Positions 23,475 through 31,978 of a stretch of DNA of 33,735 bases are shown in pieces; position 1 is the stretch's first letter, and each line of letters opens with the position of its first letter. This DNA comes from an uncultured Lachnospiraceae bacterium. Lineage in GTDB: Bacteria > Bacillota > Clostridia > Lachnospirales > Lachnospiraceae. The DNA lies in contig CAJUPI010000034.1 of the NCBI GenBank assembly GCA_910588125.1, positions 1 through 33,735 of the forward strand, written 5' to 3'. The notes beneath the pieces are model-generated. The model was not told where the DNA came from and made no database searches. It saw only the letters and a program-made list of their open reading frames with translations. Both the position numbers and the translations under genes were made by a program.

Positions 23475-24509
23475 TTATTTGCTTTCTTCTGCAAGGATCT
23501 CATCGATCGCCTTCGCCATCTTGTTCACGGTAGCGGTGATAGAGATAAATTCCGGACATCTGCTGGTACAACGGCCGCAGCCCACACACATGTGGAAATC
23601 TTTGAAACGTGCCTTGTAGTCGTGGAACTTATGAAGCACTTTATAGCGCATTCTGTCAGCCGCCGTCTTGCGGAACACATGTCCGCCGGCCATGTCGGTA
23701 AAGCCCTCGATCTGGCAGGAAGCGGTGGTTCTCTTTCTCTCACCTACGTTGGTGTTCTCATTGTAAATCACATCCGTGGTACTAAAGCAGGTGCAGGTGC
23801 TGCAGGCTACTGTACAGGAACCGCAGGAAATACAGCGCTTGTTGTATTCATTCCACATCGGATGGCTCTTTAACTTGGTCAGAACCTCCTTATTCGGAAT
23901 CTCAGGAATCGTAAGCTCAATCTCGTTCTTCTCGATAAACTCCGGTTTGAAATCAGCGGCAGCAGCCTCGGCAAATAACGGGGCAAACGCCTCATCCTTC
24001 ACATCCACGGTCAGCTCTCCTTCGCCCACACGGACAGCCAGTGCATAATCCTCGGCCTTGTTGGATCCCATGCTCACGCAGAAGCAGGTATCCCAGCCCT
24101 CAGTACATTCGATCATCACGATCTTGACCTTCTCATTCATCCGCTGATAATACATATCGGCAAAGCCGCCGTTCTCCAGATAGATCTTCTCCTGATGATG
24201 CTGCGCATTGATATCGCACGGACGCATAAAAATCAGCAGCTTCTTGCTGGTTGCCTTGCTCTCACGGAACTCATCCTCAGTAAAGTAGAACAGGGACTGG
24301 GTAACCGGGCTTAAAACCTCCTTGGCCGGATAATCGGATTTTTCCTTAAACTCAATCTCCTCTACCTTAGACACCTTGTCATATTTGATGATATCCGTAT
24401 CGGAGTACCGGCCTTTTCCGGCAAATCTCTTGGGGGCCCATATCTCGTATTCGCCCTGGAGCTGGTCGAAGATCTTATTCACTTCTTCGAAGCTGACTTT
24501 GTATCCCAT
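23475..24509 (-). CDS. asrA: Anaerobic sulfite reductase subunit A (iron-sulfur subunit)
   Basis: The 344-residue electron-transfer subunit has an N-terminal region of the coenzyme-F420-hydrogenase/hydrogenase-beta-like type (LLIFMRPCDINAQHHQEKIY) and two C-terminal ferredoxin-like clusters: CISCGSCTVACSTCTCF and CVGCGRCTSRCPE. An excellent GGAGG site precedes the ATG. It is the first gene of asrABC. The leader of roughly 200 bases upstream carries three hairpins, so expression may be controlled post-initiation. Confidence 0.96.
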   Translation of the reverse strand: MGYKVSFEEVNKIFDQLQGEYEIWAPKRFAGKGRYSDTDIIKYDKVSKVEEIEFKEKSDYPAKEVLSPVTQSLFYFTEDEFRESKATSKKLLIFMRPCDINAQHHQEKIYLENGGFADMYYQRMNEKVKIVMIECTEGWDTCFCVSMGSNKAEDYALAVRVGEGELTVDVKDEAFAPLFAEAAAADFKPEFIEKNEIELTIPEIPNKEVLTKLKSHPMWNEYNKRCISCGSCTVACSTCTCFSTTDVIYNENTNVGERKRTTASCQIEGFTDMAGGHVFRKTAADRMRYKVLHKFHDYKARFKDFHMCVGCGRCTSRCPEFISITATVNKMAKAIDEILAEESK

Positions 24510-24719
24510 ACTTTTTTATCCTCCTTTATTTTTGAGAGTCCGACAAAACGCGTCACCGGCGCGTTTTTTTGGATACTTCGTGATATTTCCGGATATTCCC
24601 AGCATCCGGAAAGTGCCTCTTGCAGAACAGCCGGTATCCCCGCTCTGTAACCATTCAGATATCTGAACCGTTACCCCTCTCCGACGATTCTGATGGACTT
24701 CGTCACGTTTTTTATTGTA
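24510..24719 (-). promoter_or_regulatory. Structured leader of asrABC with candidate -10 element
   Basis: A minus-strand -10 TACAAT (24719-24714) lies next to a very AT-rich block, but no good -35 is found. The predicted leader contains three hairpins: GTAAC...GTTAC enclosing the perfect palindrome TTCAGATATCTGAA (24647-24674), TTCCGGAT/ATCCGGAA (24587-24611), and AAAACGCG/CGCGTTTT (24545-24567) shortly before the asrA ribosome binding site. No known riboswitch consensus was recognised. Confidence 0.45.
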
Positions 24720-24969
24720 ACACAAGCGATAAAAAATTTCATTAACAAAAATTAAAAAAATAACAATTTTATGGGGATTTTTGTCAAATTTTTCTATTTA
24801 TTTCCCGTATAATAGGAATTCCCGCCGAAAAACTGCCAGAGATTTCTTCAAATCCCGGATCGTCTTCCGGCGGGCCCCTGTCTCAGCCACGCAAAGCTTA
24901 TCTTTCTTCTGGAAACTTTTTGATTGTCCTATGACCTTGGCGCTCCCGCAACCGTCGCCGGGTATCGTC
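24720..24969. other. Gene-free intergenic stretch, AT-rich then GC-rich
   Basis: No gene is supported here between asrA and the foldase lipoprotein, both on the minus strand. Positions 24730-24800 are strongly AT-rich. A plus-strand TATAAT (24808-24813) is preceded by TTGTCA, but the spacing is 21 bases. CCCGCCG (24821-24827) and CGGCGGG (24868-24874) could close a 54-nt hairpin containing smaller ones. A small RNA is conceivable but unsupported. Confidence 0.4.
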
Positions 24970-26064
24970 TTACTTTATATTTGCATTATCCTTCAAAAAG
25001 TTTACCACATTATACATCATCGCCGTGGTATCTACAGCTTCCTCCCCATAGGTATCCTGCAAGGTCTTCACATCCATGCCGTACTGCTCTGCCACGAGCT
25101 CCCTGTCTGCCTCCTCTACCTGAAGTCCCTCTTTCTCGGCGATGGCTTTCACCAGCAATTGCTGTTTGATCGAGATCTCGGCGGACTTTAGCAGATCCTC
25201 CTGAAACTGTTCCTCCGTCATGCCAAACATACTTACATAATCCGCCAGCTCCATACCGTACATGCTTACCATACTGCTATAATAACTCAGCTGATTGTTG
25301 TACTGGTTATCCACAGCCTCCTGATTTAACTCAAATTCCGAATTCTCTACAGCAGCCAGAAATATATCGTTCTCCAACTGTTGATCCGCCTGCTGTCCCT
25401 TTTCCTCCTGCATATCAGCCAGCGTATCTGCTTTAAACTCGTCAACTGTGCTGAAATCTGACATCCGCTGGACGAAGCTGTCATCCAGCACCGCATCTTT
25501 TTTCTCCTCAATCCCATTGACTGTCACATCAAACACGACTTCCTGTCCGGCCAGCTCCTCAGAATGGTACTGCTCCGGAAATGTCAGATTCAGGCTCTTT
25601 TCATCTCCCGGTTTGACACCGATCAGGCCTTCCTCAAATCCGTCAATGAAGCTATGGGAACCCAGCTCCAGCTTATAGCCCTGAGCAGTGCCGCCGTCAA
25701 AAGCCACTCCGTCCTTCATACCCACATAATCAATATCTACAATATCGCCATTCTCCGCCGCCCGATCGGTAATGGCCACATACTCCGGATTGGCATCCAG
25801 AATGCTCTGAATCCGTGCATCCAGCTCCTCATCTGATACCTCTGTGGACATCCGTGTTATCTCCAGTCCTTTATACTCTCCCAGCGATGTCACCTCTCCC
25901 AGATCAATCTCTGCTGCCTGTTCCCCTGCCGCCAAATCCCCTTCGGAGGTTTCCTCCACCTTCTCCTTTGCAGTCGTCTCCCCGGCCTCCTGCTTCTTCG
26001 AGCATCCAGTCACCAGCGCCATAGCCATCATACCGCACAAAAGCGGCCTTACAAATTTTCTCAT
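24970..26064 (-). CDS. Lipoprotein with FKBP-type prolyl isomerase and trigger-factor C-terminal domains
   Basis: The 364-residue product has a lipoprotein signal with lipobox VTGC (Cys21), then an acidic linker rich in Glu, Ala and Thr. Residues about 50-195 hold the FKBP-type isomerase domain (NGDIVDIDYVGMKDG, YKLELGSHSFIDGFEEGLIG, KSLNLTFPEQYHSEELAGQ). The remainder is a helical trigger-factor C-terminal chaperone domain (DDSFVQRMSDFSTVDEF, later ISIKQQLLVKAIAEKEGLQV). The ribosome-binding N-terminal domain of classical trigger factor is absent and replaced by the export signal, so this is an extracytoplasmic foldase anchored to the membrane, analogous in role to PrsA. Spacing of 157 bases separates it from apeA. 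Confidence 0.9.
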   Translation of the reverse strand: MRKFVRPLLCGMMAMALVTGCSKKQEAGETTAKEKVEETSEGDLAAGEQAAEIDLGEVTSLGEYKGLEITRMSTEVSDEELDARIQSILDANPEYVAITDRAAENGDIVDIDYVGMKDGVAFDGGTAQGYKLELGSHSFIDGFEEGLIGVKPGDEKSLNLTFPEQYHSEELAGQEVVFDVTVNGIEEKKDAVLDDSFVQRMSDFSTVDEFKADTLADMQEEKGQQADQQLENDIFLAAVENSEFELNQEAVDNQYNNQLSYYSSMVSMYGMELADYVSMFGMTEEQFQEDLLKSAEISIKQQLLVKAIAEKEGLQVEEADRELVAEQYGMDVKTLQDTYGEEAVDTTAMMYNVVNFLKDNANIK

Positions 26065-26221
26065 CCTGATCTCTTTTCCTCTTTCTTAAAATTTTCCAGC
26101 TTGTCTACCGGCAGCCTCTCCTTCCCTCTCTACGGCATGCCTTTTCCATTTATACCACACCCCAATTCTAAAAAAAACCTTTTTCATAATAAATTCACAA
26201 AAAATTCAGATTAGTCGTTTC

Positions 26222-27628
26222 TCATACCTTATAAAATGCCATAAACGCTTTATAGGTATTATACACATCCAGCTTAGACGCCAGCTCAAACGGGGCATGC
26301 ATAGAAAGGATCGGTACTCCCAGGTCCACTACATCAACGTCCAACTGTGCCACATACTTGGCAATCGTGCCGCCGCCGCCCTGATCCACCGCTCCCAGCT
26401 CACCTGCCTGCCAGTAAACCCCCTCATTATCCATAGCCGCAATCACCTTTGCCATCGTCTCTGCACTGGCATCGTTAGCTCCGGATTTTCCCCGGGCACC
26501 CGTATATTTTGTCAGCACGCAGCCCTTATTGATATAGCTGGCATTATTCGCCTCAAACACATCAGAAAAAGTGGGATCGTAAGCCGCATTGACATCGGAA
26601 GACAGACACAAAGAATTCCGCAGTACTTCACGGGCCCGAACTCCTGCCAGCTCCGCCAAATCCTCAATATAATGCCTGAGATACGCCGAATTCATTCCGG
26701 TATTCCCCTCCGATCCGATCTCCTCCTTATCCGTCAATACCGTCACGGTTGTATATCGTGGATTCTTTGTCTCAATCTCCGCCATCAGCGCCGTATAAGC
26801 GCAAACCCGGTCATCCTGTCCGTAGGCTCCCACCAGGCTGCGATCCAATCCCACATCCACCGCCTTCTGAGCCGGCACTAATTCTATCTCTGCCCGTAAA
26901 AAATCCGCCTCTGTCATTCCATACTTATCATAGAGGATCTGCAAAGCCAACAACTTTACCGGTTCCTTTACCTCTTCATCGGCAAACGGCAATGAGCCTA
27001 TTACAATATTTAGCTCTTCACCCTTAAGCCCTTCCGCCAGCTTCCGCTCATTCTGCTTTGCTGCCAGATGGGGCAACAAGTCAGTCACGCAAAACACCGG
27101 ATCTCCGGTCTGCTCACCGATGCAAATTCTCACCGCCTCCCCATCCTTTTTCACCACCACACCATGAAGGGCCAGCGGCACAGTCCCCCACTGATACTTC
27201 CGGATCCCGCCATAATAATGGGTTTTCAAATAAGCTATATCGCTTTTCTCATACAAGGGATAAGGCTTCAAATCCAGCCGTGGCGAATCAATATGGGCGC
27301 CGTTAATCCTTACTCCCTTATTCAGCGGCTCTTCGCCAAATGTAGTCGCCAGAATAGACTTCTGCCGGTTCACCAGGTATACTTTATCCCCCGGCCGGTA
27401 TTTTTCTGTCATGCTTAAAGGGCGATAGCCTGCCGCTTCCAGCATTTCCACCGCCTTTGCCACGCATTCCCGCTCGGTCTTCCCCTGATTCAGAAATTCT
27501 TTATAGCCTTCACAAAAAGCCGCTGCTTCCTCTGTTTGCTTTGGCGCCTTTTTTCCTATATGAGGAAATTTCCATGTCAGCTGCTCCTCCAGAAGCTTAC
27601 CTGCCGATTTCTCCTTTTCCTGATCCAT
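26222..27628 (-). CDS. apeA: M18 family aminopeptidase, type 1
   Basis: The 468-residue zinc aminopeptidase has M18 motifs: GAHIDSPRLDLKP with the first histidine, YGQDDRVCAY with the bridging aspartate, DKEEIGSEGNTGMNS with the catalytic glutamates, SSDVNAAYDPTF, and ILSMHAPFELASK with the final histidine. It carries the longer N-terminus of type 1 members. The start at 27628 (MDQEKEKSAGKL) follows AGGAGG by nine bases; a frame reaching 27709 overlaps dtd and lacks a ribosome binding site. It is downstream of dtd and probably in the same operon. It is only distantly similar to the M18 enzyme at 1233-2567. Confidence 0.93.
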   Translation of the reverse strand: MDQEKEKSAGKLLEEQLTWKFPHIGKKAPKQTEEAAAFCEGYKEFLNQGKTERECVAKAVEMLEAAGYRPLSMTEKYRPGDKVYLVNRQKSILATTFGEEPLNKGVRINGAHIDSPRLDLKPYPLYEKSDIAYLKTHYYGGIRKYQWGTVPLALHGVVVKKDGEAVRICIGEQTGDPVFCVTDLLPHLAAKQNERKLAEGLKGEELNIVIGSLPFADEEVKEPVKLLALQILYDKYGMTEADFLRAEIELVPAQKAVDVGLDRSLVGAYGQDDRVCAYTALMAEIETKNPRYTTVTVLTDKEEIGSEGNTGMNSAYLRHYIEDLAELAGVRAREVLRNSLCLSSDVNAAYDPTFSDVFEANNASYINKGCVLTKYTGARGKSGANDASAETMAKVIAAMDNEGVYWQAGELGAVDQGGGGTIAKYVAQLDVDVVDLGVPILSMHAPFELASKLDVYNTYKAFMAFYKV

Positions 27629-27686
27629 ATCATTTATCCTCCTTTTCCTGATCGCTTTCCTTTTCCAGCTTCTTTTGCATCCCGCC

Positions 27687-28145
27687 TTAGCTACGAATCC
27701 CCCGTTCATCTCCTTCCAGCACCAGCGTGAAAGGGCCGTCGTTTAAAAGCTCCACCTTCATATCCGCCCCAAAGCTTCCATGCTCCACTCTCTTCACATA
27801 CAGCCGGCACCGCTCCATGAAATACTCATACAGCCCGTTTGCCTTTTCCGGCGTCCCCGCCCCAATAAAGCTGGGCCGGTTCCCCTTATGGCAGTCTGCA
27901 TAAAGCGTAAACTGGCTGACTACCAGAAGCTCACCATCCACATCTGCCAGCGACAGGTTGGTCTTGCCCTGGCTGTCTTCAAATATCCGCAGCTTACAGA
28001 TCTTATCCGCCATCCGATCCGCCGCTGCTTTTGTATCGGTATCTGCCACTCCCAGCAAAATCAAAAATCCTTTTCCAATCTCTCCGATTGTTTTTTCGTC
28101 TACCTTAACGCAGGCATGGGACACCCGTTGCAGAACAACTCTCAT
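27687..28145 (-). CDS. dtd: D-aminoacyl-tRNA deacylase
   Basis: The 152-residue cytosolic enzyme hydrolyses D-amino acids (and glycine mischarged on tRNA-Ala) from tRNA. It has MRVVLQRVSHACVKVD at the N-terminus, the catalytic SQFTLYAD motif and the C-terminal NDGPFT motif that forms the chiral-proofreading pocket with the cross-subunit partner. It lies 18 bases after the glycerophosphodiesterase gene. In many Firmicutes dtd sits directly after a RelA-type synthetase; here a small alarmone synthetase lies two genes upstream, a related arrangement. Confidence 0.97.
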   Translation of the reverse strand: MRVVLQRVSHACVKVDEKTIGEIGKGFLILLGVADTDTKAAADRMADKICKLRIFEDSQGKTNLSLADVDGELLVVSQFTLYADCHKGNRPSFIGAGTPEKANGLYEYFMERCRLYVKRVEHGSFGADMKVELLNDGPFTLVLEGDERGIRS

Positions 28146-28163
28146 AATCTTCTCCTCTATGCA

Positions 28164-29966
28164 CTATTGAAACACCAGGCGCAAATACTCCACCAGCGTT
28201 TCTGTCGCCTCTTCCCGATATATAATCTCTCTTGCCAGAACCGGATAATCGGTAATCAAATTATCCACCTCCATCAGGCGCAGCCGTTCCATCTCGCTCT
28301 TGGAATTCACGGTCCAGGCATGGACTGCCATCCCCCGGGCATGCGCTCTCTCCACCATCTGACGGTTGACAAAGCTCGCCCGGATACTGATAAAGTCAGC
28401 TCTCTCTTCAAAATAAAAATCCCCATAGGCGGCAGACAGAATATACCCCGTCCGCAGCTCTGGCGCCAACAGCTTTACCCGTTCCAGGTATCCTAAGCTG
28501 GTAGATGTCACCACACACTGTTCTTCCATCCCTTTTTCCCGGATCAGCCGCACCACTCTTTCCGGCAGCTGGCTTTCTTTACCCAGATTCTTGATTTCAA
28601 TATTCAGGTAAATCTTTCCCTTGCAAAAATCCAGCGCCTCTTCCAGCATCGGAATCGGTTCACCGGCAAATTCCGGTGAAAACCAGCTCCCCACCTCCAG
28701 CTCTTGCAGATCCTCCCAGGTTAAAGAAGCGATCGGGCGGTTCACCCCTGCCACTCGCTTCAGAGTGGCATCATGTCCCAGCACCATCACATCATCCTTT
28801 GTCAGCTGGACGTCCAGCTCCACATAATCCGCCATCTCTTCAATCGCTGCCGCAATCGCTGCCATGGTATTCTCCGGCGCCGAACGGGAGCTCCCCCGAT
28901 GTGCTGTGATCTGTGTCTGGGAAATCATGTCGTCTGACAAAGAAAAACCATGGTAAATCATATCCAGAATATACAAAAAACCGGCCGCCACAAGAATAGC
29001 CGCCACAGCCGCCGCCCTGCCGCGGGCCGCCGACCCCTTAGGGGGATAGCTCACCCGCTGCCGCCCCGGACAATAGTAGTGGCAGCCATATCGGTAATAT
29101 ACAGAAGCACAGGCGGCAAAGTCAGCCACAATCATCAAAATGCCCCCGGCAAACAGCATAAGCCTCTCCACTCGCTCCGCTACGATCAAAAGGACTGCCA
29201 TCGCCAGATTCTGTCTGGCAAATAACACTACGAAAACGGCCACCACAAATACCAAAAACAAATATACCGCAATCACTGCCGACGCCACTGCCAGATTACA
29301 CACCAGCAAAAGGGCCGCTACCCTGAGATGCCTTCCCTTCAAAAGCTGGCGGCTTTTTTTCCATGCCGCTGCAAATTTCATCTGATCCGCCATGCATCCG
29401 AAGCCAAGGAAGACAATAAACAGCGAAACCACCACACACAACAATAAAAAAGCCGTCACAAAAAACGGCATTCCCCTTTGGTCTAACAGCTCCTGGATCA
29501 CAAAGTTTACCGGCCGGATATGAGAAAGGCAGCGAAATATCACCAGCAGATTCACCACTAAATAGTGAGGCAAAAAAAGCAATCCCAACCGCCAGTTCCA
29601 TTTTCCCATCTCCTCTGCCGTCTTATGAACCCCGCCCCAAAAAATACGGAAAGGGGCCAGCTTCTGTTGACAGGCCGACCCCTGAAATGCGGTGATCAGT
29701 GCGGCAGCTTCCAGCTCGATCAAAAGTAATCCGATCAATCCAAAAGCCAACATTACCGACAATGTCCACGGCCGGCCGAGAAAATCTGTCAGATTGGCCG
29801 CCGTCAGATAGCTGTATCCTGCCATTGCAAGCGCCCATCGCAGTCCCCGGTTCACCAGCCGAAGATACACCGGCAGCACAATTCCCCGGTATAGAAGCTC
29901 AAACAAAAGAACATTTCCCAGATTCTGCCGAATCATCAGCCATGTGTCTTTTGTTAAGGTCTTCAT
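28164..29966 (-). CDS. Membrane-anchored glycerophosphodiester phosphodiesterase
   Basis: The 600-residue protein has an N-terminal membrane part of roughly 330 residues with seven to eight hydrophobic segments (the glycerophosphodiesterase membrane domain type). The C-terminal GDPD barrel has catalytic HRGSSRSAPENT, YVELDVQLTKDDVMVLGHD with the metal-binding Glu-x-Asp and second histidine, and LNIEIKN. It probably cleaves glycerophosphodiesters such as deacylated lipids or polyglycerophosphate polymers. It begins seven bases after the alarmone synthetase gene, so the two are likely co-transcribed. The ribosome binding site is weak. Confidence 0.92.
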   Translation of the reverse strand: MKTLTKDTWLMIRQNLGNVLLFELLYRGIVLPVYLRLVNRGLRWALAMAGYSYLTAANLTDFLGRPWTLSVMLAFGLIGLLLIELEAAALITAFQGSACQQKLAPFRIFWGGVHKTAEEMGKWNWRLGLLFLPHYLVVNLLVIFRCLSHIRPVNFVIQELLDQRGMPFFVTAFLLLCVVVSLFIVFLGFGCMADQMKFAAAWKKSRQLLKGRHLRVAALLLVCNLAVASAVIAVYLFLVFVVAVFVVLFARQNLAMAVLLIVAERVERLMLFAGGILMIVADFAACASVYYRYGCHYYCPGRQRVSYPPKGSAARGRAAAVAAILVAAGFLYILDMIYHGFSLSDDMISQTQITAHRGSSRSAPENTMAAIAAAIEEMADYVELDVQLTKDDVMVLGHDATLKRVAGVNRPIASLTWEDLQELEVGSWFSPEFAGEPIPMLEEALDFCKGKIYLNIEIKNLGKESQLPERVVRLIREKGMEEQCVVTSTSLGYLERVKLLAPELRTGYILSAAYGDFYFEERADFISIRASFVNRQMVERAHARGMAVHAWTVNSKSEMERLRLMEVDNLITDYPVLAREIIYREEATETLVEYLRLVFQ

Positions 29967-29973
29967 TGTACTT

Positions 29974-30621
29974 TCACTCTTTCTGTTCCTCCCCCAGTGA
30001 TAAAATCATCTGATTCAATGAGAACATCTTATCATCCAGCATATCCACCACCGCGGCGCATGCCTTCAGCTCTGCCTGCAAATTGGCAGGGGCATTTCCT
30101 TCAAATTTATAATAGATCTTATGCTCCAGACTGGCCCAAAAATCCATTGCCACCGTTCGGATCTGAATCTCCACCTTGGTTTCTGCCGGTCCCTGGCTCA
30201 AATAGATAGGTATCGTCACTACCATATGGTAGCTTTTATAACCATTGGGCTTGGGATTCCTGATATAATCTTTCACCTGCAGAATCGTCACATCGCTTTG
30301 CCGGGCAATCATATCTGCTATCTGATAGATATCCTGAGTATAAGAGCAGATAATCCGGATCCCGGCAATGTCATTGAGCTTCTCCACCATATTTTGGATA
30401 GTGACCTCTTCCCCATCGCGTTTCAGCTTCTTGACAATACTGTCTGGCGTCTTTAACCGGGATTTGATATGCTCAATCGGCGTATGCCCATAGATATGGA
30501 CAAACTCACTGTTCAGAATCTCAATCTTGGTGTTGATCTCCTTCAGTGCGGAATCGTACAAAAACATGATGGATTTCCACTGGTCAATCTGACTGTGCTG
30601 CCTGGAAATATGGTTGTTCAA
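29974..30621 (-). CDS. Small alarmone (p)ppGpp synthetase
   Basis: The 215-residue RelA/SpoT-fold protein has only the synthetase domain. Motifs are KLNDIAGIRIIC, IRNPKPNGYKSYHMVV (GTP binding) and VEIQIRTVAMDFWASLEHKIYYK with the catalytic glutamate. There is no hydrolase, TGS or ACT domain, so it belongs with the YjbM/YwaC (RelQ/RelP) type that makes pppGpp-like alarmones. The start is inferred to be the TTG at 30621, because conserved residues around QWKSIMFLYDSALKEI begin before the first internal ATG (30567). That TTG overlaps the upstream stop in TTGA, indicating coupled translation with the S1-domain gene. Confidence 0.92.
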   Translation of the reverse strand: MNNHISRQHSQIDQWKSIMFLYDSALKEINTKIEILNSEFVHIYGHTPIEHIKSRLKTPDSIVKKLKRDGEEVTIQNMVEKLNDIAGIRIICSYTQDIYQIADMIARQSDVTILQVKDYIRNPKPNGYKSYHMVVTIPIYLSQGPAETKVEIQIRTVAMDFWASLEHKIYYKFEGNAPANLQAELKACAAVVDMLDDKMFSLNQMILSLGEEQKE

Positions 30622-31406
30622 AGTTTGATATTCTTCAGCAAGGAGGCAAGTCCTGTGGTGGCGGCTCCGGACTCCTTGTAGTTAAATACTTCCTCCTTAG
30701 GTTCCTCTTCCTGCTCTAATGCCTTCATACTGAGACTGATACGGCCATCCCCCACGCCAATGACCTTGACGGTTACCTTCTGGCCTTCTTTCAGCACTAC
30801 ACCAGGATGCTTGATCCGCTGGTTGCTGATCTGGGACACATGCAAAAGCCCGGTAACACCGCTCTCCAGATCTACAAACGCTCCATAATCCTTGATACTG
30901 TCCACAGTGCCTTCCAGTACGGCTCCCACCTTGACGGCAGCCATCTTGGCAGCTTTCTCTGCCGCTTCTTTGTCCTTCATCACCACACGGCCGGACAGCA
31001 CCAGCTTTTTGCGCTCCGGTTCCACAGTAATCGGCACTACTTCCAGATATTTTCCGACCCAATCTTCCAACTTTTCCACATACTTGGTGGAAATATGAGA
31101 TGCCGGAATAAATCCCTGGATATCGTCAATATATGCCACAACACCTGATTTCACCACTTCTTTGATCTTTACCTTTGTGACCGTCTTCTCCTGCATCATC
31201 TGCAGCAGATTCGCCCACTTCTGGGCATCTGGCCCCTCCTGCTCCTGGTAATCATTATGGCGTTCATCAAACTCCTTATAAGAAGCCTCCAGCTCGCTGG
31301 CAAAATCCGCCATGGTCTCCGCCGGTTCTGGTTTTGCCGCCTCGGCCACTGCTGCCTCTTGCGCAGCTGCTGCATTTACTTCTGTGTTCATTACTTCTTC
31401 ATTCAT
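30618..31406 (-). CDS. S1-domain RNA-binding protein
   Basis: The 262-residue protein has an acidic, alanine/glutamate-rich N-terminal tail (1-85) and two S1 domains. The first (about 75-150, KVKIKEVVKSGVVAYIDDIQGFIPASHIS) is the degenerate type seen in ribosomal protein S1. The second (about 163-240, GAVLEGTVDSIKDYGAFVDLESGVTGLLHVSQIS) is canonical. It probably binds mRNA or ribosomes. The start at 31406 is chosen because AAGGAG lies eight bases upstream; a GTG at 31415 would sit directly on it. It is the first gene of a series through the alarmone synthetase, glycerophosphodiesterase, dtd and apeA. Confidence 0.9.
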   Translation of the reverse strand: MNEEVMNTEVNAAAAQEAAVAEAAKPEPAETMADFASELEASYKEFDERHNDYQEQEGPDAQKWANLLQMMQEKTVTKVKIKEVVKSGVVAYIDDIQGFIPASHISTKYVEKLEDWVGKYLEVVPITVEPERKKLVLSGRVVMKDKEAAEKAAKMAAVKVGAVLEGTVDSIKDYGAFVDLESGVTGLLHVSQISNQRIKHPGVVLKEGQKVTVKVIGVGDGRISLSMKALEQEEEPKEEVFNYKESGAATTGLASLLKNIKL

Positions 31407-31535
31407 CTCCAACACTCCTTCACTTCTGCCTCATTACCGGAACAGAATTTAATCGTTCCGGCTGCTACGAAGACTTTACCACATTTTCACGTATTTTTCT
31501 ATAGTTTTCTGCGGAAAAATATGCTATACTCGAAA

Positions 31536-31845
31536 TAATGTCATTAAGTTAATTTTCTCAGAAGGTACGCCAGGGAACAAGGAGCGGGAAGCGGCCGGAA
31601 TTGGTCTGCCGCTTTTTCCGGTTTCGGGATCAAGAATTCCTAAAATCTCTGATTTTTGCGAAAAGCGAAACGAAAATCCCCAAACTCGCTTCGCTCAGAC
31701 AGAGTGGATTTTCGTTTCAAGGCAAAACTCAGGGATTTAAGGACTTCTAAATCCCTGCAAAGTCAAAATCAGCAGACCATTTCCGGCCGCTTCCCGCTCC
31801 TTGTTCCCTGGCTGAGTATTCTCAGAGCTAAACTTAATGGCATTG
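31536..31845 (+). mobile_element. Palindromic mobile element, copy 2 (full-length 310 bp) with target duplication
   Basis: The left terminus is TAATGTCATTAAGTTAA and the right terminus is TTAATGGCATTG. Direct repeats ATACTCGAAA (31526-31535) and ATACTCGAGA (31846-31855) match in nine of ten positions. The outer stem pairs 31570-31611 with 31770-31811 with two mismatches, and the inner hairpin pairs 31667-31679 with 31706-31718 perfectly. It sits between the divergent S1-domain and PHP-domain genes and contains no credible gene. Confidence 0.92.
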
Positions 31846-31978
31846 ATACTCGAGATGACCTTTTTTTATCTGCAATTTCATCTTTAACCCTTCTATAATT
31901 TAAGGGATGTTTTTCAAAAATTACATCTGTGCTCAAATTACTGGCCACAGAATACGAAATCAAAAAAGGACTCTTACC

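Noticed and set aside
24545..24567. AAAACGCG hairpin as an intrinsic terminator of the asr leader
   Set aside because: The T run after the stem on the minus strand is only four bases; it is a better terminator for plus-strand transcription, so attenuation is left open rather than called.
24516..24725. 69-codon leader peptide upstream of asrA
   Set aside because: No credible ribosome binding site, composition typical of chance translation through hairpins, and no codon run suggesting attenuation.
24781..24813. Plus-strand promoter TTGTCA/TATAAT for a small RNA
   Set aside because: The spacing is 21 bases, too long for sigma-A, and no clear RNA or terminator follows.
24891..24898. GGCTGAGA on the minus strand as a thiamine-pyrophosphate riboswitch
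   Set aside because: The second conserved block (CTGATCTGG-type) is missing, and the position is downstream of the foldase gene, far from a thiamine gene.
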